Shown here: positions 53,188 to 63,820 of the stretch, piece after piece
Layout of the letters: each line of letters begins with the position of its first letter
Numbering within the stretch: position 1 is the first letter of the stretch
From: Acidithiobacillus ferruginosus
Lineage (GTDB): Bacteria > Pseudomonadota > Gammaproteobacteria > Acidithiobacillales > Acidithiobacillaceae
Assembly (NCBI RefSeq): GCF_018854495.1
Contig: NZ_JABBDR010000167.1
Span: 13,258 to 77,257, forward strand
Direction: 5' to 3'
Length of the DNA stretch: 64,000 nt
Notes under the pieces: model-generated
Seen by the model: only the letters and a program-made list of their open reading frames with translations
Told to the model about the DNA's origin: nothing
Database searches by the model: none
Position numbers and translations under genes: made by a program

Positions 53188-53424
53188 TCAGGCCGATGCC
53201 ATCCGATAGATATCGTCCTTGAGGGCGAGGCGGCGTTTTTTCATTTGTTCCAGCACGCTCTCGCCAGCGGTAGCATCGTTGCGCTCGATATGTTCGATTT
53301 CCGCGGTGAGGGCGTTGAACTCGTCAAAGGCTTTGGCAAAGTGCGCATTGCTTTGTTGCAGGACGTCCATACGGGCCGCGAGTTGGGGGAATTCCTTTTT
53401 CATATCCTGGTGTTCCGTTTGCAT
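53188..53424 (-). CDS. YdcH-like DUF465 protein
   Basis: A 78-residue helical protein of the DUF465 family (LEQMKKRRLALKDDIYRM at the C-terminus). ATG 53424 is taken as the start because GGAAGGAG lies just upstream. It is 24 bases before mutS and probably shares its transcript; function unknown. Confidence 0.85.
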   Translation of the reverse strand: MQTEHQDMKKEFPQLAARMDVLQQSNAHFAKAFDEFNALTAEIEHIERNDATAGESVLEQMKKRRLALKDDIYRMASA

Positions 53425-53602
53425 ATCGCGCTCCTTCCGGTTGCCTGGGCCCGGGATCAGGCCCATGGTGCTTGCCTACGAACTGCAAATTAGCATTGCG
53501 CCCATTGGCTGGGCAAGCGTCCTTGCGTCCTTGCGGTTGAAGGATACGGGAGTGGGCGTTACCATGAATAGCGGCAAATCGGCAGGGGATGATCGGGGCG
53601 CC

Positions 53603-53668
53603 ATGATCGAAGTCAAGTTTTTCGCCAGTATCCGCGAGCTACTCGGTTGCGCGCACTGGTATCTGTAG
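53603..53668 (+). pseudogene. moaD remnant (N-terminal 15 residues)
   Basis: An ATG opens MIEVKFFASIRELLGC, the characteristic N-terminus of the molybdopterin synthase small subunit MoaD, then the similarity ends and TAG follows at 53666. The rest of the gene is absent. It marks a deletion junction immediately before the glycosyltransferase gene. Confidence 0.6.
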
Positions 53669-53681
53669 TTTCCTCATCGAC

Positions 53682-54944
53682 GTGTTGAAAACCAGCGCGC
53701 CCTTCCGAAAGCGGGAGATCACGCCTAGCCGCTTGATGCCCACACCGCGCCCTTCGATCGGGCCGGCGCTGCGGGCCGAGAACGGGCGGCTTCGGCTTCT
53801 GCAGGTCTTGGGCGGCGATGGCCGTGGCGGGGCGGATCAGGTTGCCTTGGCCTTGGCCGATGGCCTGCGCGAGCAGGGCTTTGCGGTGGCGTTCTTCGTG
53901 CCTGCGGGTTTCGTGCGCCATCAGCGGGAACGCCTGCGCGGGCGGGCGGTCAGCGTTGCCCAGTCATTTTCCCCCTTCAGTGCAGCGGCGCTGGGGGCCC
54001 TGCGCCGGGCGGCCCAAGGGGCTGATCTGGTGCTTACCCATGATTCTCCGGCCCGGCACCTGACCCTGGCAGCCAAGGCCATGGGTGGTCTGCAAGCCCC
54101 TTTGTGGTTCATGCGTCATTGCATCATACGCCCTCCGGCCCTGCCCTGGGCGCCCTGGCAGCGGCTCTGGGTGGCGCATCAATTGGCCGCCAGCGAGGTG
54201 ATCGCCGAGAGTCTCGTCGCCAGCGGCTATCCCGCCTCGCGGGTCACCCGTCTCTATGCCGGCCGCGATCTCTCCTCTTTCTTCGCGGTAGACTCCCAGG
54301 CCCGGAGAGCGCTGCGGGCTGGTCTCGGCCTCGATGTCTCGCCAGCGCCTTTTTGCATCGGCATGGTGGCTCGTTTCGATCGCTGGCCAGACTGGCATCC
54401 CCAGGTGGCGCACCCCAAGGGCTTTGATGTGCTTTTCGCAGCTCTGTCGCGGCTGGATTTTCCCTATCGCGTCCTGCTTCTGGGCCCGCCCCATCCGGAA
54501 GACCACGAAGCCCTGCGCACCATGGCCCAGGTCCACGGCGCGCGTCCCGACTGGCTGATTTTTCCCGGTTTTCAGAACGATATCTCGGCCTATTATGGGC
54601 TGATGGATGTCAATGTCCTGCCTTCGCGGCGCGAGGGGCTGGGTCTGGCGCTGGTGGAAGGATTGGCCGCCGGGGTGCCGGTGTTGGGCAGTGGCAGCGG
54701 CGGTATTCGCGAAGTGATCCAGGACGGACGCAATGGTTTTCTCTTTCCCGAGGGTGATGCCGTTGCCCTGGCAGGTCTGTTGATCCGGTTGGCGCGGGAG
54801 CCGGAGTTGCGGCGGCGCCTGGGTGGGGAGGGCAGACGGCAACTGCAGGAGACTGCCTTTGATGAAGGCTGCCTCGTGGATGGTTTTATGGACTGTCTGG
54901 CACGGGAGCATCCGGTCTCTGTGCATGGCGAGAGGATGCCGTAA
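53682..54944 (+). CDS. GT4-type glycosyltransferase
   Basis: A 420-residue GT-B glycosyltransferase. The N-terminal half opens with RLLQVLGGDGRGGADQVALALA, and the C-terminal donor site has PSRREGLGLALVEGLAAGVPV with the E-x7-E pair. It resembles enzymes acting on lipopolysaccharide or exopolysaccharide; acceptor unknown. The start may be GTG 53682 or ATG 53736. No other surface-sugar gene is adjacent. Confidence 0.85.
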   Translation: MLKTSAPFRKREITPSRLMPTPRPSIGPALRAENGRLRLLQVLGGDGRGGADQVALALADGLREQGFAVAFFVPAGFVRHQRERLRGRAVSVAQSFSPFSAAALGALRRAAQGADLVLTHDSPARHLTLAAKAMGGLQAPLWFMRHCIIRPPALPWAPWQRLWVAHQLAASEVIAESLVASGYPASRVTRLYAGRDLSSFFAVDSQARRALRAGLGLDVSPAPFCIGMVARFDRWPDWHPQVAHPKGFDVLFAALSRLDFPYRVLLLGPPHPEDHEALRTMAQVHGARPDWLIFPGFQNDISAYYGLMDVNVLPSRREGLGLALVEGLAAGVPVLGSGSGGIREVIQDGRNGFLFPEGDAVALAGLLIRLAREPELRRRLGGEGRRQLQETAFDEGCLVDGFMDCLAREHPVSVHGERMP

Positions 54945-55098
54945 CGTGGGCGAAAATAGGCAGTGGGGGATATAAAGGGGCCGCCCTGCTCAAGCGCGAG
55001 GTAGTGTTCCTGGCGACGATGGCGGGATGCAAAGTCCGATACGGCTCCTGGGGCTGACCTCAGGGCGGATGGTGTGTGCCATGCTTTCGGAAGAATCG

Positions 55099-55124
55099 TC
55101 CTTCCTGCCGCGGCGCAGGAAGGA
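55099..55124 (-). terminator. Hairpin downstream of the BI-1 gene
   Basis: TCCTTCCTGC and GCAGGAAGGA pair as a perfect 10-bp stem with a 6-base loop, 9 bases after the stop of the gene at 55133. The following minus-strand sequence is only moderately T-rich. Confidence 0.55.
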
Positions 55125-55132
55125 GGCTGGGA

Positions 55133-55825
55133 TCAATTGCGGTTGCCGCCGAAGATTTCGAGCAGCGCCATGAAGAGGTTGATGATATCCAGATAGAGAC
55201 CAACGACCAGCAGGACAGGCTCCTGAATACCGCCACGAATCATCCGCTGGGTGTCAAAAAGGATCAGGCCGCTGAAGACCAGCACCAGGACGCCCGCAAT
55301 GGCGAGTTGCAATGCGGGGATATGCAGCAGGAAGATGTTCAGCAGAGAGACCACGATGGCCAGCACCAGACCGGTGATCAGGAAACCGCCGATGTTGCTG
55401 AAATCCCGTCGTGTGGTGACCGCATAGGCGGAAAGTCCGACAAACATGGCTGCGGTAGTGCCCAGGGCTTCGGCGATGATGGAGGCGCCGCCCGGCATCC
55501 GCAGATACATCTCGATGGCCGGACCCATCATCATGCCCATGCCACCGGCAAACAGAAAGACCAGGGGGACGGCGAAGGGACTGCGATGCGCGCCGGTGTA
55601 CTGCACCGCAAAGAGCAGGGCAAAGGAACCGATCATCAGGATGAAGGGATGTTCATAGGCAAACGGCGAATGCATGCCGTAAATGGAGGCTATGGTGGAA
55701 ACGACAAGTGTGGCCGCAAGTAGTGCATAGGTCTTGCCCATCAACGTGCCGATGGCTGTACCGCTGCCCGATCCGGGCGGATTCATGCTGTCCGGAAACT
55801 GGTAAGGGTTCTGGTCCTGATTCAT
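55133..55825 (-). CDS. Bax inhibitor-1/YccA family membrane protein
   Basis: A 230-residue inner-membrane protein with seven hydrophobic segments after an N-terminal Pro/Asn-rich tail, and the BI-1 C-terminal pattern (LILFDTQRMIRGG then LYLDIINLFMALLEIFGG). Bacterial members affect membrane-protein quality control (FtsH interaction in E. coli YccA) or calcium leak. The 228-base gap to the next gene shows only an imperfect inverted repeat. Confidence 0.92.
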   Translation of the reverse strand: MNQDQNPYQFPDSMNPPGSGSGTAIGTLMGKTYALLAATLVVSTIASIYGMHSPFAYEHPFILMIGSFALLFAVQYTGAHRSPFAVPLVFLFAGGMGMMMGPAIEMYLRMPGGASIIAEALGTTAAMFVGLSAYAVTTRRDFSNIGGFLITGLVLAIVVSLLNIFLLHIPALQLAIAGVLVLVFSGLILFDTQRMIRGGIQEPVLLVVGLYLDIINLFMALLEIFGGNRN

Positions 55826-56053
55826 GTCTGACTCCTGTGAATGATCACGCCGCTAGCATAACGTAAATTACGTTTTCTCGCCTCTTTCCGAGGAATGGGG
55901 GCGCCGGAGGAAAAAAGCAATACCCGGACAAAGTGGCCGGGCAAACAATGAGATGCTGCGTTTTCAGCAAAGTTCCCCAGGCACGGGTGCTTGCCCTATG
56001 GGGTACAGGCATTTACCCTGCATCTTTTCGCCGGTTCCCGGACGAGGTTTTGC

Positions 56054-56716
56054 ATGCGCGCATTGATTTTTGATACGGAAACGACGGGTCGGGTGGAGCC
56101 TGACCTGATCGAGGCTGCCTGGCTGGCGGTAAGCGATCTGCGGACGCTGGAGGTCGAGGAGCAGTTCGTGCAGCGTTACCGGCCGGCCAAGCCCATCGAG
56201 ATGGGAGCCATGGCGGTGCACCATATTCTTGAGGAGGACCTCCTCGAGAGCCCGCCCGCCAGCAGTTTTCGCCTGCCCGAGGACACCGGGTACCTGGTCG
56301 GTCACAGTATAGATTACGACTGGGGCGTGATCGGCAAGCCCGACGTTAAACGCATCTGCACCTATGCCATGACCCGCAAGCTCTGGCCCGAGGTGGACAG
56401 CCATTCCCAGTCAGCATTGATGTACCACTTCAGCAAGGACAAGAGCAAGACCCGGGACAACCTCAAAAATGCCCACTCGGCACTGGCCGACGTGAAGTTC
56501 TGCCGGATTCTGCTGAACAAGGTCATCCTCTCGGTGCGGCCCAACTCCTGGGAAGATTTATGGGAGTTCAGCGAGCGCGCCAGGATTCCCGAAACCATGC
56601 CCTTCGGCAAGCACAAGGGTGTGAAGATAGCCGATCTGCCCGATGATTACCGGCGCTGGGCTCTGAATAACCTTACCGATATGGATGCTTACCTGCGCAA
56701 GGCGCTGGAAGCCTGA
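56054..56716 (+). CDS. ExoX-like 3'-5' exonuclease with DUF3820 tail
   Basis: A 220-residue DnaQ-fold nuclease. It has the first metal motif FDTETTG at residue 6, a late H-x4-D pair in HSALADVKFC, and a C-terminal DUF3820 segment (MPFGKHKGVKIADLPDDYRRW). ATG 56054 matches the family start. It should degrade single-stranded or mismatched DNA ends. Its stop overlaps the convergent aldolase gene by 28 bases. Confidence 0.88.
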   Translation: MRALIFDTETTGRVEPDLIEAAWLAVSDLRTLEVEEQFVQRYRPAKPIEMGAMAVHHILEEDLLESPPASSFRLPEDTGYLVGHSIDYDWGVIGKPDVKRICTYAMTRKLWPEVDSHSQSALMYHFSKDKSKTRDNLKNAHSALADVKFCRILLNKVILSVRPNSWEDLWEFSERARIPETMPFGKHKGVKIADLPDDYRRWALNNLTDMDAYLRKALEA

Positions 56717-57315
56717 GCTTCGGTAACCTTGTTCAATAGCAGGGTGCCGGTTTCCATATCGCTGTGACCGGCAGCGATGAGCCCGTCTTCGTGACCGGCC
56801 ATCTGGATGAGCAGAGGTAAGTGCGCCTTTCCGGCAAGATCGGATACGGCCAGGGCCATGGCGGGGGTACCGTATTCCGCATCCGGAGGAGTGGCCGCCA
56901 ATCCCAGAACTGCCGCCTGTCGCCAGAGCTGCGGATGGTGGATATGAAAAACCCAGCAAATATCAGGATGGGCGTCATAACAGGCGGCATGGCTGAGGGC
57001 CTCCGAGGAGGGCGGCTGTGGTCCTTCGGCACAAATCCGGTTGTGGACGATGTCCCAGTGGGTGACCTGACAGAAATGCTCCGGAGCCAGCGTGCGGAGG
57101 TGACCAGTCTGGGTGGCGGTGATCAGAAAACCGCCGCGGCAACGACAGCTCACGTTGCCAAAACCGATGCCGCCGTAGCGGGCGGGATCTGCGCCGATCA
57201 GTCCATGGGCGTGCAGGACATCGCGCCAATGGCCGAGGGTGGCCCGGACCGCGCAGGCGACGACTGGCCCCGCCTGCCAGTCCAGTTGAAATTTGATCAC
57301 GCCTTCCTGAGTCAT
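56689..57315 (-). CDS. Class II aldolase/adducin family protein
   Basis: A 208-residue protein of the class II aldolase fold with one metal-site pair of histidines (FHIHHPQLW) and ITATQTGHLRTL earlier. Substrate unknown. It starts 8 bases after the Smr gene stop and is probably co-transcribed with it. ATG 57315 has the conserved start MTQEGVIKFQ; a longer open frame runs into the Smr gene. Confidence 0.8.
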   Translation of the reverse strand: MTQEGVIKFQLDWQAGPVVACAVRATLGHWRDVLHAHGLIGADPARYGGIGFGNVSCRCRGGFLITATQTGHLRTLAPEHFCQVTHWDIVHNRICAEGPQPPSSEALSHAACYDAHPDICWVFHIHHPQLWRQAAVLGLAATPPDAEYGTPAMALAVSDLAGKAHLPLLIQMAGHEDGLIAAGHSDMETGTLLLNKVTEAQASSALRR

Positions 57316-57323
57316 ATCCCGCC

Positions 57324-57713
57324 TCAATGCCTGGCAAAAATGCGGTGTAGCAGCCGGTACCAGCCCGGCACCGGCCCCGGCCGGTGTGCTTTTGCCTCCG
57401 GGCGCCGGCGCGGTGGCAGGGAAACATTGGGCGGATAAATATCCACCAGCGTGGCGCCCCAACTGCCGCGATCGTTGGCCAGATGAAAACCCCGGACCAT
57501 GGGCTCGCGCCGGAGAATGGCATGTACCGTTTCGCGCAGCACGCCTTTGCCTTTACCGTGGATGATACGGATTTTCGTGATATGCCTGATCCGGCAGGCA
57601 TGAAGATATTCGCGGACCAGGTCGGGCACTTCCTGGGGGCAAAAGGTATGCAGGTCGAGGACTCCGTCGATGGGTGTCTGTACGGGATGCGTATTCGGGT
57701 CGGGGGTTGTCAC
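57324..57713 (-). CDS. Smr-domain protein
   Basis: A 129-residue protein with a small MutS-related (Smr) domain: LDLHTFCPQEV (the DLH motif) and IIHGKGKGVLRETV (the HGxG motif). Stand-alone Smr proteins can nick DNA or cleave RNA in stalled ribosomes. A basic Pro/Arg tail follows. It lies 46 bases after the large dehydrogenase gene. Confidence 0.88.
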   Translation of the reverse strand: MTTPDPNTHPVQTPIDGVLDLHTFCPQEVPDLVREYLHACRIRHITKIRIIHGKGKGVLRETVHAILRREPMVRGFHLANDRGSWGATLVDIYPPNVSLPPRRRPEAKAHRPGPVPGWYRLLHRIFARH

Positions 57714-57759
57714 CGGTCCGCACCTTCAGCGCGCGGTATCTGCGACGGGATGCCCGCCA

Positions 57760-60700
57760 TCAGAGTAAAACCCGCTCGATACCCCCCCGGTGCGCGGCAT
57801 CGATAAAACCCTGCTGCCACTGGGGTCCAAGTATCTTGCGCGCCAGTTCCACGACGATGTAGTCGGTGTCGAGACCCGTATCTTCACGGTAGCGTTCCAG
57901 ACCCTGCTGGCAGGCTGGGCAACTGGTGAGCAGCCTGACGTTGCCCTCCTTGGCCCGTGTGTCGCCGGTGAGTTGCAGGATGCCCTCCTTGAGGATCTCT
58001 TCCTTACGGAAACGGAGCTGGGTGGCGATGTCCGGGCGACTGCTGGCCAGAGTGCCCGCCTCACCACAGCAACGCGCGGAGTCCAGCACCTGCTGCCCGA
58101 GCAGTTGCGATGCCACGGCCTGGGGTTTGTGGGTTTTCATGGGACTGTGGCAGGGATCGTGGTAGAGATACTGGACGCCCTCCACACCATCGAGGGCGAC
58201 GCCCTTTTCCATCAGGTACTCGTGAATGTCCAGCAGGCGGCAGCCGGGAAAAATCTGCTGAAACTGGTACTGCAGAAGTTGATCCATGCAGGTGCCACAA
58301 GACAGGATCACGGTCTTGATATCCAGGTAGTTCAGCGTGTTCGCTACACGATGAAAGAGCACCTGATTGCGCACTGAGATTTCCTGGCCTTTGTCTTCCT
58401 GGCCACCAGCCGTCTGCGGATAGCCACAGCAGAGATAGCCGGGTGGCAATACGGTTTGCGCACCGACATGATGCAACATGGCCAGCGTAGCCAGGCCGAT
58501 ATCGCTGAAGAGCCGCTCGCTGCCACAACCAGGAAAGTAGAATACCGCATCGCTGTCCTCCGCCACTTTGGCACTGTCCCGGATGATGGGGACGGTTTTA
58601 TCGTCGACGACGGCGAGAAGCTGGCGCATGGTCCGCGCGCCCATGTCCGCAGGCAGCGGTTTGCGCAGGAAGTGGATGACTTCGGCGCGCAACGCGGCCT
58701 TGCCGGTGGTGGCCGGTGGTGGTCCCTTGGGTAGCAGTGGCTTGAAGATTCTGTGGGCGAGTGCCTGCGCTTTGTAGGCGGTTTGCAGCACACCTTGCCG
58801 TATTAAATGAACCCTGCGTGGTTCCGTGGTGTTGAGGTAGAGCATGGCGAGACGCGTGCCCATATTGAACGATTTCTCTCCGCGGGCACGGAGAATGTTG
58901 CGCATCTGAATGGAGACCTTGCCAAAATCGATATCCACCGGGCAGGGGGTCTCACATTTATGGCAGGTGGTACAGTGGTCGGCCACGTCGTTGAGGGCTG
59001 CAAAATGCTGCTGGGATACTCCGCGCCGGGTCTGTTCCTCGTAGAGGAAGGCCTCGATGAGCAGGCCGGTGGCGAGGATCTTGTTGCGCGGCGAATAAAG
59101 CAGGTTGGCACGGGGGATATGGGTCATGCAGACTGGCTTGCACTTGCCGCAGCGCAGGCAGTCCTTGATCTCACGATTCAGGGCGCCCAGCGCGCTGGCT
59201 TCCAGTAACAAGGCTTCCTGCTCCACCAGTTGGAGTGAAGGCGTGTAAGCGGTTTCCAGCCCGGAACCGGCCAGCAGTTTGCCCGGATTGAAGAGATCGT
59301 CCGGATCGACCTGCGCTTTGTAGCGGGCAAAGGCTGCAATTTTATCCGGCTCCATCCAGCGCATTTTGGTGATACCGATGCCATGCTCGCCGGAGATTAC
59401 CCCTCCCAGGTCCAGGGCGATGGCCATGATGCGGTCCACGACCCGGTCGGCTTCCTGGAGCATGGCGTAATCACTGGAAAGCACCGGGATATTGGTGTGA
59501 ATGTTGCCATCGCCGGCATGCATGTGCAGCGCGACAAACAGGCGGGTCCGGCGCGCCTCCCCATGGATTTCTCGGATACGTCCGCGCACTGCGGCAAATG
59601 CATCACCGGCAAACAGAGCTTCCAGCGGTTTGCCCACATGTTCCCGGTAGCTGACCCGCAGGGCACCGCGCAGCAAGAGGCTGGCCAGCGTGTCACCTTG
59701 GTGCACGGCAGACAGCATATGGACGTCCAGCAATTCGGGATGCTCCATGGCCGGCATGTCCAGCTTCTCCAGCAGGGATTGCCAGCGCCCGCGTGTGTTG
59801 CTGATGAGTGCCCTGGCAGCGGACTTCTTGGCGTCGACGATGGCCTGATCCTCGCTGCTGTCTTCATAGTCCTTGGCCTTGCGGACTTCGGCCAGATCGC
59901 CGGAGACATATTCCTCCAGTGCGCTCAGGGTCGCGAGCTTGTTGTTGATGGCCTGCTCCATGTTGATCCGCTCGATTGCGCGGCTGTACTGCGCCAGATT
60001 TTCCAGAGGAATGACCACATCTTCATTGATTTTGAAAGCGTTGGTGTGGGCGGAAATGGCCGCGGTACGGCTGCGGTCGGCCCAGAACCGGCGTCTCGAC
60101 TCGGGTGTGGTAGCGACAAAGCCTTCGCCGCCCCGGGCGTTGGCAATACGCACCACCGCCGCTGCTGCCGCGCCGGCCGCACCGGGGTCATCACTGGCGA
60201 TATCGGCGAGCAGCAGCATTTTCGGGCGTTCGTGGCGGGGAGCCTTGTTACTGTACTTGATGGCTTTGAGATAGCGCTCATCCAGATGCTCCAGACCGGC
60301 GAGCAGGACGTGCTCCAACCCCTCCACATAGGATTTCACTTCGACGATGGCCGGTACTGCGGCATCCAGATCGCTGCCATAAAATTCCAGACAGACCGTG
60401 CGCACATGGGCAGGCATCCGATGCAGCAGGAAACGTCCGGAAGTAATGATCCCGTCGCAACCTTCCTTCTGGATGCCAGGGAGACCGCCGAGAAACTTGT
60501 CGGTGACATCCTTGCCCAGCCCCGCCTTGCGGAAGCTGGCACCAGGCAGGGTGAGCGTTTCCGGTTCTCCCAGCGCCGTGTGCCCATCGGCCGCAAAGCG
60601 GTTCAGGCGGAACCGGACTTCCGGCTGATCGTGAATCCGGCCAAGATTATGATTCAGGCGCTCTACTTCCAGCCAGTTGCCGTCGGGGGTCACCATGCGC

Positions 60701-61593
60701 CAGGAGAGCAGGTTGTCCAGGGCCGTGCCCCAGAGTACCGCCTTCTTGCCCCCCGCATTCATGGCGATATTGCCGCCGATGGTGGACGCATCCAGGGATG
60801 TCGGGTCGACGGCGAAGACCAGGCCTGCCGCATCGGCCGCATCGGCTACGACCTTGGTGACCACCCCCGCTCCAGCGAAGATGCTGTGGACGGCGCCGTT
60901 CAGGCCGGGTGGTATGATCTGTTCCACCGCTGAAATCTGCTCCAGCTTTTCGGTGTTGATGACCGCGCAGTGGCGACGCAGAGGAATGGCACCGCCGGTA
61001 TATCCGGTACCACCACCGCGCGGGATGATGGACAATCCGAGTTCCCGGCAGGCGGAGACCAAGCGCTGGACCTCCTGCTCATCAACGGGGTAGAGGACGA
61101 CAAAGGGCAATTCCACACGCCAGTCGGAGGCGTCGGTGACGTGGGAGACGCGCGCATAGGCGCTGAAGTCCACGTTGTCCTTTGCAGTGATCCGGAGCAG
61201 GCGGCGCTCCGCTTTCCTGCGCAGCATCAGATCCTCATCAAATTGCCGCGTAAAGCCGCTCACCGCCGCGCGGGCGCTGTCCAGTAGACGGAGCACCAGC
61301 GGATTTCCGTCGGCGCGACCGGCAATGTCATTCAGACGATGAGCCAGGGCATCCCATAGGGCCTGGCGCCGGCGCCGGTTCTGCGCCAGGTCATCCTGAA
61401 TATAGGGGTTGCGCTGCACCACCCAGAGGTCGCCCAGCACTTCAAAAAGCATTCGTGCCGAGCGTCCAGTGACTCGCCGTTCACGCAGGTCTTCCAGCAG
61501 TCGCCAGGCATCCGTCCCCAGCAGGCGGCGCACGATCTCGGCGTCAGAAAAGGAGGTGTAATTGTAAGGAATTTCGCGGAGGCGATGATTCAT
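57760..61593 (-). CDS. Large FAD- and Fe-S-dependent dehydrogenase (DUF3683 type)
   Basis: A 1277-residue fusion. An N-terminal DUF3683 segment (1-150) is followed by a FAD-binding PCMH domain (about 175-400, [16 protein letters not shown]) and a D-lactate/glycolate-oxidase-like C-domain. Then comes a dicluster ferredoxin domain ([11 protein letters not shown] and [14 protein letters not shown]) and finally two CCG cysteine-rich domains ([22 protein letters not shown]). It probably oxidises a 2-hydroxyacid and passes electrons to the quinone pool. It overlaps the panC stop by one base. Confidence 0.9.
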   Translation of the reverse strand: MNHRLREIPYNYTSFSDAEIVRRLLGTDAWRLLEDLRERRVTGRSARMLFEVLGDLWVVQRNPYIQDDLAQNRRRRQALWDALAHRLNDIAGRADGNPLVLRLLDSARAAVSGFTRQFDEDLMLRRKAERRLLRITAKDNVDFSAYARVSHVTDASDWRVELPFVVLYPVDEQEVQRLVSACRELGLSIIPRGGGTGYTGGAIPLRRHCAVINTEKLEQISAVEQIIPPGLNGAVHSIFAGAGVVTKVVADAADAAGLVFAVDPTSLDASTIGGNIAMNAGGKKAVLWGTALDNLLSWRMVTPDGNWLEVERLNHNLGRIHDQPEVRFRLNRFAADGHTALGEPETLTLPGASFRKAGLGKDVTDKFLGGLPGIQKEGCDGIITSGRFLLHRMPAHVRTVCLEFYGSDLDAAVPAIVEVKSYVEGLEHVLLAGLEHLDERYLKAIKYSNKAPRHERPKMLLLADIASDDPGAAGAAAAAVVRIANARGGEGFVATTPESRRRFWADRSRTAAISAHTNAFKINEDVVIPLENLAQYSRAIERINMEQAINNKLATLSALEEYVSGDLAEVRKAKDYEDSSEDQAIVDAKKSAARALISNTRGRWQSLLEKLDMPAMEHPELLDVHMLSAVHQGDTLASLLLRGALRVSYREHVGKPLEALFAGDAFAAVRGRIREIHGEARRTRLFVALHMHAGDGNIHTNIPVLSSDYAMLQEADRVVDRIMAIALDLGGVISGEHGIGITKMRWMEPDKIAAFARYKAQVDPDDLFNPGKLLAGSGLETAYTPSLQLVEQEALLLEASALGALNREIKDCLRCGKCKPVCMTHIPRANLLYSPRNKILATGLLIEAFLYEEQTRRGVSQQHFAALNDVADHCTTCHKCETPCPVDIDFGKVSIQMRNILRARGEKSFNMGTRLAMLYLNTTEPRRVHLIRQGVLQTAYKAQALAHRIFKPLLPKGPPPATTGKAALRAEVIHFLRKPLPADMGARTMRQLLAVVDDKTVPIIRDSAKVAEDSDAVFYFPGCGSERLFSDIGLATLAMLHHVGAQTVLPPGYLCCGYPQTAGGQEDKGQEISVRNQVLFHRVANTLNYLDIKTVILSCGTCMDQLLQYQFQQIFPGCRLLDIHEYLMEKGVALDGVEGVQYLYHDPCHSPMKTHKPQAVASQLLGQQVLDSARCCGEAGTLASSRPDIATQLRFRKEEILKEGILQLTGDTRAKEGNVRLLTSCPACQQGLERYREDTGLDTDYIVVELARKILGPQWQQGFIDAAHRGGIERVLL

Positions 61594-62429
61594 CAGGAAA
61601 TGATGACGTTATCAATGAGCCGGGTCTGCCCCAGCCGGGCAGCCGCAAACCAGCGCGCCCCGGGCTGCGGTAAGGCAAGAGACTGCAAGGTCTGCGCGTC
61701 GCGCAGTTCCAGATACTCCGGCAGGAAACCCGCCCGTTCAAGGCGTTCCCAACCCGTCGCGGCGAGATCAGATACCTCTGCGTCGCTAGTACTGCGCCGG
61801 GCCAGGTCGAAAAGCGTTTCTGCGAGGAGCGGGGCTACCTGCCGCTCCGCCAGGTTCAGAAAAGTGTTACGGGAACTGTATGCGAGCCCGTCTGCCTCTC
61901 TTTGCAGAGGCCCCGGCAGGACCTGCACGTTGAGGTTCAAATCGGCCACCATCTGCTGAACGATGCGCAGTTGTTGATAGTCTTTCTCTCCGAGAACGAG
62001 TATTTCCGGCGCGACCATGTGCAACAGTTTGCTGAGCACCGTGCAGACTCCCGCAAAATGACCGGGGCGGCTGGCGCCGCAAAGCACTTTGCTGAGGCTG
62101 CGCGGCGGCATGACGATACTGATATCCTGGCGTCCCCGCGGATACATCAGCCCGTTATCCGGGGTAAATACGGTCTGGCAACCGGCCTCATGCAGGCGTT
62201 GCAGATCCTGGTCCAGGGTGCGCGGATAGTTCGCGAAGTCTTCCTGGGGTCCAAACTGCAACGGATTCACGTAGATGCTGACCAACACATGTTCGGCACG
62301 GTTGGCAGCAAGCCGCACCAGCGCGAGGTGGCCTTCGTGCAGGTTGCCCATGGTGGGTACCAGGGCCAAAGTGCCATGCAGACTCTGACGCCACTGGCGC
62401 AAGCCGGCAATATCCTTGAATATCGCCAT
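61593..62429 (-). CDS. panC: Pantothenate synthetase PanC
   Basis: A 278-residue ligase joining pantoate and beta-alanine with ATP. It shows the [15 protein letters not shown] motif, [16 protein letters not shown], and the KMSKS-like SSRNTFLN region. ATG 62429 lies 1 base after the panB stop, so the start at 62480 inside panB is rejected. Coupled to panB upstream and to the large dehydrogenase downstream. Confidence 0.95.
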   Translation of the reverse strand: MAIFKDIAGLRQWRQSLHGTLALVPTMGNLHEGHLALVRLAANRAEHVLVSIYVNPLQFGPQEDFANYPRTLDQDLQRLHEAGCQTVFTPDNGLMYPRGRQDISIVMPPRSLSKVLCGASRPGHFAGVCTVLSKLLHMVAPEILVLGEKDYQQLRIVQQMVADLNLNVQVLPGPLQREADGLAYSSRNTFLNLAERQVAPLLAETLFDLARRSTSDAEVSDLAATGWERLERAGFLPEYLELRDAQTLQSLALPQPGARWFAAARLGQTRLIDNVIIS

Positions 62430-62430
62430 A

Positions 62431-63216
62431 TTAACGTTTTCGGTGCGGTGGGAACTGGCTGTTGCCCACTTCCCGCACATATTCGGCCAAGGCGTCCCTC
62501 ATGATCCGTCCGCCCTCGATATAGCGCCGCGCAAAGGGTGGGCTTTCGGTTCCCAGTCCCAGCAGGTCGTGCATTACCAGCACCTGGGCGTCCGTATCCG
62601 GTCCCGCGCCGATGCCGATCGTGGGTATGGTGATGTCGCGGGTAATATTCGCCGCCAGCGCATCGGGGACCGCTTCCAAAACCAAGAAGCGGGCACCCGC
62701 TTCCGCCAGCGCCCCGGCGTCGGCCTGCAGGCGGCGTGCGCTGTCCACATCGGTGCCCTGTCGCTGAAAACTGCCCCACTGCCGTACCCGTTGGGGAGTC
62801 AGGCCGATATGGGCGCAGACGTTGATGCCACGTTCGCTACAGAAGGCTACGGTGGAGGCCATTTCTGCGCCTCCCTCCAGCTTGATCACATCGGCGCCGG
62901 CGCGGAGCAGGGTTACCGCCGCACCCCAGGCCTGCTCCGGTCCTTTTTCATAGCTTCCAAAGGGCAGGTCGGCAAATACCAGACAGTCACCCGCTCCTCG
63001 CACCACCATCCCGGTGTGATAGGCCATCTGCTCCAGAGTAACGCCGAGGGTATCACCGCCGCCGCCGACCACCATACCGAGAGAGTCGCCCACCAATATG
63101 CCATGTACCCCAGCCTCGGCCGCAAGACGGGCAAAGGGATAGTCATAGGCGGTCACCACGGCGCGTTTGATGCCGCTTTTTTTGTCTTGCACCCAGCGGG
63201 CGATTTTCTTATGCAT
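62431..63216 (-). CDS. panB: Ketopantoate hydroxymethyltransferase PanB
   Basis: A 261-residue TIM-barrel enzyme making ketopantoate from 2-oxoisovalerate and methylene-THF. Metal-binding and catalytic regions are present ([32 protein letters not shown] and [15 protein letters not shown]). It overlaps the kinase gene upstream by 8 bases. Confidence 0.96.
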   Translation of the reverse strand: MHKKIARWVQDKKSGIKRAVVTAYDYPFARLAAEAGVHGILVGDSLGMVVGGGGDTLGVTLEQMAYHTGMVVRGAGDCLVFADLPFGSYEKGPEQAWGAAVTLLRAGADVIKLEGGAEMASTVAFCSERGINVCAHIGLTPQRVRQWGSFQRQGTDVDSARRLQADAGALAEAGARFLVLEAVPDALAANITRDITIPTIGIGAGPDTDAQVLVMHDLLGLGTESPPFARRYIEGGRIMRDALAEYVREVGNSQFPPHRKR

Positions 63217-63820
63217 CTCGCTCCTCAGCGTCTTTCAGGCGATGCCTGACGGCGTCGATCAGTTGTTCAGTGTGCCGTGGATCGTGGACAAAATCTACCT
63301 GCGCCGAGTCGACATTCATGCGGGGCAGGGCATAGTCGGCCTGCCATGCACGGTAAGCCGCCTGCACCCGCGCCAGATAATCGGGCGCCAATGCCTGTTC
63401 GTAGGCATCTCCACGGGCCCGGATGCGTTTCATCAGGACCGGCAGGGGCGCATCCAGGAATATCATCAGATCCGCGGGTGCAGGGTGAAAATCCAGCGCC
63501 ATGCGCAACTCATGAAAAAGATGGCGTTCTTCCGTATCCAGAGTGAGAGGGGTAAAAATTTCGTCTTTGCGGGCGCTGTGGTCGCTGATGAGCCAGGGGC
63601 TGTCATCTCGATGCTGCCACTGCTCCCGGCGTTGCATGAAAAACTGCAACTCGGTCGCCAGCGCTGCGCCCGGACCCCGGTAGAACCGGGAGAGAAAAGG
63701 GTTCTGGGCTGGTGCTTCGAGGATCATCCGTCCGCCCAAGGACTGGGCCAATTGCCGGGCGAGGCTGGTTTTGCCGGCGCCCATGGGACCTTCGATGCTG
63801 ATGATGCGGGGGCTGGTCAT
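63209..63820 (-). CDS. Deoxynucleoside kinase-like protein
   Basis: A 203-residue P-loop kinase (IEGPMGAGKTSLA; later SDHSARKDEIF and DLMIFLDAPLPVLMKRI) of the deoxyadenosine/deoxyguanosine kinase family. In this family context, next to folK and panBC, it is common in proteobacteria; the true substrate is not known. ATG 63820 overlaps the folK stop (ATGA). Confidence 0.88.
   Translation of the reverse strand: MTSPRIISIEGPMGAGKTSLARQLAQSLGGRMILEAPAQNPFLSRFYRGPGAALATELQFFMQRREQWQHRDDSPWLISDHSARKDEIFTPLTLDTEERHLFHELRMALDFHPAPADLMIFLDAPLPVLMKRIRARGDAYEQALAPDYLARVQAAYRAWQADYALPRMNVDSAQVDFVHDPRHTEQLIDAVRHRLKDAEERDA

Noticed and set aside
51697-53493. Long plus-strand open frame opposite mutS
   Set aside because: Antisense shadow of a certain gene caused by high GC and codon bias; low-complexity Gly/Ala/His product without motifs.
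59383-60933. A 516-codon plus-strand frame opposite the large dehydrogenase
   Set aside because: Shadow of the FAD-binding part of that gene; no ribosome site or similarity.
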